A program made the position numbers and the translations under genes. A DNA stretch of 64,000 nt, taken from the NCBI GenBank assembly GCA_900074885.1, contig FJUW01000014.1:68505-132504 (forward strand), read 5' to 3'. The DNA comes from Rhynchosporium graminicola (taxonomy: Eukaryota > Ascomycota > Leotiomycetes > Helotiales > Ploettnerulaceae). The notes beneath the pieces are model-generated. The model searched no databases and was not told the origin of the DNA. It saw nothing but the letters and a program-made list of their open reading frames with translations. Shown in pieces: positions 56,782-64,000 of this stretch (position 1 is the stretch's first letter; the number at the start of each line of letters is the position of its first letter).

Positions 56782-59700
56782 CTACCCACCCCTCAGAAAA
56801 AAGCTCGCCCTCGAGCGTTAGTCTATTTCCTTATTGCTATTAAGGTAGTCGTAATTATTAATTCTATTATAGAAAGCTTTTAGCTAATTAGGTAGTTTAG
56901 TAGGAGGTCTAGCTTACGTTAGGTTATTAAAGTGGAATTATTATAGCTTAGCGGGAGCGTATTTGATATCTATAGCGTCGTACTATATGAGATCAATATC
57001 TTGATTTTACTAGGAAACTCGGTATAAGAGGCTATTATGCTGCTTATAGCACGTAAGTATATCTTCGATCTCCTATTTATTATTACTAGTAATATTAATA
57101 AGTAGTAGTAGTAGTAAGGTTTATCCTAGTAAGGGGTCGTTTAGATACTTCTATAGCTTAGTAGCAGGGAATACGTTATATACTTTTATACTAGTAGGGA
57201 GCTCTAGATAATAAGAGCTTCTGACCTTTTCAATTATATAGAAAGGTCCGTTAGTCGGGAAGTCGAGTTTTTTATTAGGTCGAGTACTCGTAAAGTAGCG
57301 TATATTTAGCTAGATAAGGTTATCTATAGTAAAGTCGACTTTATAGCGTAAGCGATTATAGGATTAGGATATCTTAGCTTAAGTACGTTAGAGGCTTAAT
57401 TAAGCGGTAGTCTAGGCGTCGCGTAGATAATTAGCGTAATCTAGAGCTTACTAAGTATTTAACTTATTAGTAGGCGTAGTAGAGTTAAGTAGGTCTTTCT
57501 AATTCTAATTAACGCGGGGTATATATCTATAAATAACTTTAAAGGGTAAGAGACCTCTAAGGGATTCGTAAGGGAGAATTATCTAGGCGTAATCTATAAT
57601 AGGTAAGAATTCCGACTAGTCGTCTTAATAATAAGAGATAAAAAGTCGTAATCTACGTTAGAGATATTAGTTATAGATCTCTGTTTAGCTATCTGTTTAT
57701 AAGTAGTCTGCTGCAGAAAGCTATCTTTTAGTACTAAGAATTGTAATAACTATAGTCTAAAAACAGGAAACGAATTAAGGCCCTTTATTAGAGGTAATTA
57801 TTAATAGAGCTCCGAAATAGTAGTATACGTAGTATAAGTAAAGCTTTATAAGGTCGCGCGTATCGGAGGTCTTTCGGTATAGAATACTAATTACTTATTT
57901 ACTAAAATAGTTAATAAATATAAGAATATTATTATAGTTATATTTATCGCGGTTAAAGCTATAGTAGTCGACTGTAATATACTCCTATAGACGCGATAGT
58001 ACGGGCAGAGGTTAGAGGAGGCCCGGTTTCTTATTACGCGGCACTTGAATTCGTTAGTAAGTATAATAGTTGCGGTAGTACTAGTTGATAGTTAAAGCGA
58101 TTCTATACTACTAGTATTATGATACTAGTAGTTATAAGGTCTTCTTTATACTTAGATAGGTAATCTCTAATCGGTCGTATACTTCGCGTATAAGTAGCGT
58201 GCGAAGGTATGAAACGTTAGGTACGATTAGTCTTCTTTTATAGAGTAGAAGATCTTTTTCTATAGTTAGTTTTCTAGGAGTAGCGGAGAGAGCTTATTTC
58301 TGTAGTACTTAGAGTAATAGCGTAGTGCGATTAGCGTTAAGTACTTATTATACTATAGAAAAGACTAGCGATAGGTCGGCGACTTCTAAGGCGTTAATAA
58401 GCTTAAAGTTATCTATAGAGTCGGAGCTATTCCGGAGGTTACTTATAAGTAGTACTAGATCGATTTAGTCTTCGCGTAGTAGCTATTATAAACGCTAGGT
58501 TCTTTTAGCGTTATTCTAGTTATCTAATTTATTTATTCTGCGAGAGAGAGTGTTAGCGAGTAGATTATACTTCTTAGGTCGATAAGTGATTATGAAGTTA
58601 TAATCTGCGAGTAGCTTAGCTTATTGTACTTATCGTGCGTTTAGCTATTTAGAGGTTATAAAGTACTTAAGAGCTTTATAATTAGTAACGACGCGGATCT
58701 AATACGGTACGCTTATGAGCTTAGATCTCTAGTTACTGAAAGATTATATAATTATGAGTATTTCCTTATTGTAGATAGCGTAATTAAGCTCGGCAGGTAG
58801 TATAGTCTTAAAGAAGTAGGCTACTAGGAACTAGTCTTCGTCGTGCTATTACGATAGTATACTTGCTATTACTCTATTACTAGCGTCTATTTCGATTATA
58901 TAAGGTAGATATTACTAATAGTAGTAGAGGAGTAGTGCCGAAGTGAGAGTGTACTTTAGGTGATTAAAGGTATCTTTATACTCTCTAGCGAACTAAAATA
59001 ATACGTTATTTTTAGTAAGTTATATAAGAGGTTTTACGATAATTCCGTAGTCCTTAATAAATCGTTAGTAGAAGTTGTAAAAGCCTAAGAACGATTATAC
59101 GCCCTTAACTATCGTTAGGTAATTCTAAGATTATATAATATTAACCTTCTTAAGGTCTACCTCGATCCTAGAAGTAGAGATAATAAATCTAAGGTATTTA
59201 GTATAAGTGATATTAAATTTATACTTCTTAAGGTTAGCTTATAATCTAGCGTCTTATAATTGTTATAGCACCTTATATACGTGTAATTAATACTATAATA
59301 GGTCGTTAGAGTAGATTAGAATATCGTCCAGATATACTATATAGAAATCGTCTAAGTAGTCGAATAAGATATTATTCATATATCGCTAGTATATTATAGA
59401 GCCGTTAGTCAGACTGAAAGGGAGTACCTTATACTTATATATACTATAATAGGTCCGGAAAGTCGTATACTCTTCAGAGGCTAGATCTATTCGAATTCGG
59501 TAGAATACTTAGCGAATATCTAGTTTAGTAAATATCTTAGCAGTAGAGATTCTAGCTAGCGTTTTATCGATTAATAGTAGTAGATATTAATCCTTCCTTA
59601 TAAGGTTATTAAGTACGCGAAAGTCGATATAGAATCTTAGACTTCTATTAGCTTTCTTAACGAAAAGAATAAGTATAGCGTATAGTGCTTAAGAAAGTTT

Positions 59701-62700
59701 AATAAAACCTTTAGCTAAGTTATTAGTAATATACGCCTTAACGACTTTAAGTTCTTTAGCTAATATCTTATATAAGGGAGAGTATTTGAGGTTCTTCTCG
59801 GCCTCTTTCTTAAGCTTAATTCGGTGATCGTATAAGCGATAAGGAGGGAGAATATTGCTAGCTTCCTTAGAAAAGACGTATGCCTACTAGCTATACTCGT
59901 GAGAGATCTATAGTTCTGAATCTAATTCGCTTAAGCTAATAGCAAATTACTAAGCGGTTTTACGACGTTCCGTAAGGTCGATAGTTAAAGATACGATAGT
60001 AGTATTACGTTACTAAACTGCGATTCGGTTATTAAGAAGCTTATCTATCTCGTGAAAGGTAGTAGAGAAGATCTTATCGTTAGAAGACTTCTAGCGTTTA
60101 TATAAGAGATAGAAGGCTAAGCTGCTAATCGTGTAAATCTCTAGCGTAAGAGGCTCTAGAAGAGGTCTAAGCATACAAGGTGATCTTTATCGCTTCCGAA
60201 ATATCGTAGTAGCTATATTTATACTTTAAGTAGCTTCTATTAAGTCGCGAGACAGTATCCTGAGTAACTATTAATCTATAGTATGAATTATATAAGCGTA
60301 GTCTTATACGTAAGTCTTTAATATAGAGACTTCTAATTAGGGTTAAAGTAGAGATTCACGCGAAATATAGGCGATAATATCGCTGAATCGTACGTACTTC
60401 GGCTGTATATTAGTAGCTTCTCTAGAGTATAAAGACTTCTCTTTACTACTCTATTCTTATTCTTCAGGTAATAAACACTTAGGCTCGTCGTATCTATAAT
60501 AAGTGGTATAAACGCCGGAGAATCGGTCCTAACTGATCGGCGGTAGTAATAGAGGGTTAGTTACCTATAGAATACCCTCTAGAGGAGAGTTTTAGATATT
60601 TTTATAGCTATAAGTCTCCTTAGAAGTGCGCTTCTAAGCTAGTAATAGTCGTTTAATAATAGAGATAGAGTTAATAATAGCTCGAATATTAACAAGAGAG
60701 TTAGCTGTGCTTCGCTATTCCTCGTACGCTTCTCAGAACTAATTAAGGCGTTTGTTTCGTTCGTTAGCGTCGTATTAGTAGCGCTAGTAGGTATAGTATT
60801 TACGTAAGTCCTTAATCTCGATCGGAGAGCTATAAACGTTACTAGGAGGAGTATATAGTAGCTAAATGATCTGTCGTTTGGAAGTATCTAAGAGTACTTA
60901 ATATTCCGAAAGCTAGATCCTTCTGAGTATAATACTATAGTTTCCGAGAGTAGTAATAAGAAAGGGGGTAAATACCTGAACGCGACGATCTACTATTAAA
61001 TTAAGTATCGTATAGTAACTGATAGTACTACTATTAATGCTATTAAAGCTTTTAATAGGAATTGCGTTTAGTAGAGGGTAAATAGAAGGTTTTAAGAAGA
61101 AGGAAAGAGATTTAAGAAAAGAATAATTAATAAAATAGTATCTATTAGCTCCAGAATCGAGAAGTGCGGGTAGCTTATACGAGAGTCTATTCTTAGTAAG
61201 AGTAGCACGTATAGTAAACGATTAACTACTAAGAAGCTTCGTAAGGTTAAGATATCGCATATCGCGTATACTACTTAAGAAGGAGTCTTTCCTNGAGTAT
61301 AATACTATAGTTTCCGAGAGTAGTAATAAGAAAGGGGGTAAATACCTGAACGCGACGATCTACTATTAAATTAAGTATCGTATAGTAACTGATAGTACTA
61401 CTATTAATGCTATTAAAGCTTTTAATAGGAATTGCGTTTAGTAGAGGGTAAATAGAAGGTTTTAAGAAGAAGGAAAGAGATTTAAGAAAAGAATAATTAA
61501 TAAAATAGTATCTATTAGCTCCAGAATCGAGAAGTGCGGGTAGCTTATACGAGAGTCTATTCTTAGTAAGAGTAGCACGTATAGTAAACGATTAACTACT
61601 AAGAAGCTTCGTAAGGTTAAGATATCGCATATCGCGTATACTACTTAAGAAGGAGTCTTTCCTTAGGCGTAGTCTTTTGCTAGCGGTTTAATATACTCTT
61701 AGGCGTTATTATACGTCTCTTCGTTATTATTATCTTCTAACTCGCTATAAACGTTATTATTAGCGTTAATTATATTAATTCGATACAGAGTGTTAAGTCG
61801 AGCTAACGATAAGCGTAGATATAAGGTAAGCGTAAAGTGATAAGGAGTATTCGCCGGCGATTATATACGAGGCGTATTATTTCGTATAGAGTATAGTGCT
61901 TATTTACTAGTTATACTAGTGTTCTCGGGCGTAAGAAGACTAATTTACGGATAAGAAGAGGAGTTAGTACTATAGCGCTAGGAGGAGGTATTTATAGGGC
62001 GTTCCCGAGTCGCGCTAGCCTTAGCCGAAGACTCGGAATAGTAAGTCTTTTTAATAAATTAACCTTAGTCTTCAGCTTATATAGCCTTAACGTATTCTTC
62101 TAGTATCCTTAATATTCGGTACTATTAGAAGAGCTATTTCCGTAGCCGTGCAGGTAGCTTCTCCTATAAGTCTATTTTCAGAGTCGATTAATAATTTACT
62201 CTAGCTTTACGAGCTAGCGTACGAAACTCGTAATAGAATATCTAGAAGGTCTACTTATAATCTATCTTTAGCGCGGAGTAGCTAGCTCTTATAGTTTATT
62301 AGTCGTATAGATTAGATAAGAAGGAGACGAGTTAAGTAATTATATCGAGTGAATCGATTATATTACTTTCTTTATTATATTCTAGTTCTAAGAACGAGAG
62401 TTCTAGGTAAGTTCTAGCTATCCTTTCTGTTTAGTTAAGTAACTAATCTTTATAGTAATCTTTATCGATAAAGTAGCTAGAGTAGCGCTAGAGGGTGTTA
62501 TGTATCTATACTTCCTAGAGTTTTAGAGAGTAGTCGATTCTATTAGAGAGCTTATTTAGAAGGTTCGGTATCTTCTCTATACGCGTAGCGTATAATGTTA
62601 ACGATATTCTTCCGGTAGATTATTCTCGACGACGATTATTAAGCGTAAGAGTAGCGTTATCTTCTTTAATTAATAGTAGTAGTATTATACGCGATTAAAC

Positions 62701-63245
62701 GTTATTAAATAATATAGACTTAGTAGAGCGCTAAGTAGTTAACTAGTGTAGTTCTAGGAACTTGTCCCGTAACTAGCGTAGTTCTGTAGATAAGTTAGCG
62801 TTTAATTATCTCTCCTCTGCGAGCTTCCTTTCTGCCTCTTATAGCTAGTAAGCGCGGTCTTCTTTTAAGTTACTTATAGTTACTATTAATATAAAGGTAT
62901 TATTAGGGAGGTTTAGCGACTCGGTGAGTTCGTTGATTATAGTAAAAGTTAGGGAGCTTAACTCGGACGAGGCGTTATCGCGAGTACTCTTTACTATAGA
63001 GAGAGGTAGGTTATAGCGAGTATTACGAGTCGCTGAAGAATAGGAAGTAGAGGGAGTCGGAGAACCGGTAGTCGATTTATCGGACTTAGGTTGCTTCGGT
63101 TTAGGTACTATTCTTTAAGTTTATACTTAGTATAGGCCTTCTCTGTATAGCGTAGTCTCCTACGTTTAGTAGCTCTAGGTATAGAGGTATAATATAAGTA
63201 GATATTTACTATCTTCCTAGACGTAAGTAAAAGAGTTATAGATAA
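56782..63245 (-). pseudogene. Gyp2-a gag-pol relic
   Basis: Minus strand. The RT palm reads DYLDDFYIVYLDDILIYS with both Asp residues present (complement at about 59310-59360). Integrase is expected left of this and gag right of it; I could not read their motifs reliably. No uninterrupted coding stretch longer than about 60 codons is left, so the element is dead despite the intact RT core. CpG survives and CpA/TpG is depleted, as in the other elements. Confidence 0.7.
60925..61663. repeat. Exact 369-bp direct duplication separated by one N
   Basis: 60925-61293 and 61295-61663 read identically, with the N at 61294 between them. This is the pattern of two contigs whose overlap was not merged, so the true element is probably 370 bp shorter. 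Confidence 0.85.
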
Positions 63246-63480
63246 TATGACGCTTACTCTAGAAAGGTCTTAAAACTACCTAAGTAATAAGACCTTATAT
63301 TACTATGAATATAAAGTAGTAAGAATCACTTAAGAATCTATAACTAAGGAGTGAAGAAGTAGAGAGAGAAGGGAAGTATATATATGAAAAGGGGCTCCTA
63401 AACTCTACTCGTGTAATCTCGCTTAGTAGTAAGTGTTTCTACCAATAGGGAGAAACCTCCAAACCTGACTAGTCGTCACA
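63246..63480 (-). repeat. Gyp2-a 5' LTR (right)
   Basis: 235 bp, TATGACGC start, TCGTCACA end intact, followed by TSD TTTAG. Confidence 0.9.
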
Positions 63481-64000
63481 TTTAGTAAATCAGAACTAGT
63501 TTCTAGATCCTTAAAAATTAAGAGGTATACTCGTAGTAGAGTTTTAGTATAAGTACTTTTCTCGATAATTTCAAAGTAGAAAAGGATTTGGATTCCTTAG
63601 TAGTAAGCGGGAATAAGTTAAATAATAAGGATAATATATTAATATACTATATCGCTACTAGTTAGAGTAATCAGTATTAGTCTAACTAGTTTATAGCTAA
63701 GTCCCGCGCGTTAGTATTAATTTAATAAGATCGATTAATATTAGGTTTATAAGATAATAAAGTTATAATTATCTCCTTATCGTATTAGAGAGTAGCTAGA
63801 TATCGTTCCGGCTATAGTAGCTTATAGTAGAGCGTATCGAGTTTGACTTAAAATCGTTATATCTATTTAATACTAATAATCATATCTTATTATCCTAAAT
63901 CGAGAAGAATAAAAGAGTAGTTATAAATACGCCTGCTATTAATAGAAAGGTATAAATATATAAAATAAGTAATATAAGTTCTAATAGACTATTAGAAACT
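63481..64000 (-). mobile_element. Gyp1-a fragment 5 (protease side, runs out of window)
   Basis: Resumes the host element after Gyp2-a, collinear with about 38880-39400 of Gyp1-c and 46075-46590 of Gyp1-b. Its 5' LTR must lie beyond the right edge. Confidence 0.8.

Larger units (their letters stand above)
56547..63480 (-). mobile_element. Gyp2-a: full-length gypsy element of a second family, TSD TTTAG
   Basis: LTRs at 56547-56781 and 63246-63480, both 235 bp, start TGTGACGC/TATGACGC and end TCGTTATA/TCGTCACA. TTTAG lies at 56542-56546 and 63481-63485. A purine tract on minus (CTGAGGGGTGGGTAG) abuts the left LTR, so the element runs minus. The RT catalytic motif is intact. Size is 6934 bp, of which 370 bp is a probable assembly duplication around the N at 61294. 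Confidence 0.9.

Overview
The window comes from a filamentous ascomycete (Pezizomycotina). The evidence is short introns (47-64 nt) with GTANGT-type donors and CTAAC-type branch sites, an ApsA/Num1-type cortical PH protein, a Whi3-type RNA-binding protein, and a sharp change from normal gene-bearing DNA to TA-rich DNA that looks repeat-induced-point-mutated (RIP). The class cannot be fixed from sequence alone; Leotiomycetes-like is only a guess.

Layout. Bases 1-5133 hold the 3' part (at least 1673 codons) of an apsA/num1-like gene in three visible exons. From 5134 to 11352 there is about 6.2 kb without a convincing gene, but with many microsatellites and a pyrimidine-rich leader that runs into a whi3-like two-RRM gene (11353-13047). 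From 13048 to 16133 nothing is clearly coding. A decayed minus-strand gene (16134-16913) is divergent from an unrecognised two-exon coiled-coil gene (17213-18286). Next is a broken AT-hook gene (19134-21328), with stops that C-to-T change could explain.

At about 21.8 kb the composition collapses, and the rest of the window (to 64000) is one nest of LTR retrotransposons. I resolved it by matching LTR pairs, TG...CA termini and 5-bp target-site duplications (TSDs). The oldest host is a minus-strand Ty3/gypsy copy, Gyp1-a. Into it went copia-2 (25255-53714, TSD ATTAT), a short non-coding LTR element (54265-55803, TSD GTATA), a full gypsy of a second family, Gyp2-a (56547-63480, TSD TTTAG), and a solo LTR (24954-25136). 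Inside copia-2 sits Gyp1-b (26626-48838, TSD ATAAA). Inside Gyp1-b sit Gyp1-c (28295-41638) and a Gyp2 fragment (41639-43247). Inside Gyp1-c sits copia-1 (31202-36765, TSD GTTAT), which is the least mutated element.

All elements are inactivated. The loss falls mainly on CpA/TpG, while CpG survives, so Met, Trp, Cys, His and Gln codons are depleted. The most interesting signals are: a candidate antisense ORF with its own TATA-like box between pol and the 3' LTR of the Gyp1 family, seen in three copies; mismatched TSDs on Gyp1-c that imply recombination between elements; two unrelated LTR families inserted at the same nucleotide of Gyp1; a half-tRNA-type primer site in copia-1; and a 369-bp exact duplication around a single N that is probably an assembly artefact. 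I found no tRNA, rRNA or CRISPR array, and no secondary-metabolite cluster.
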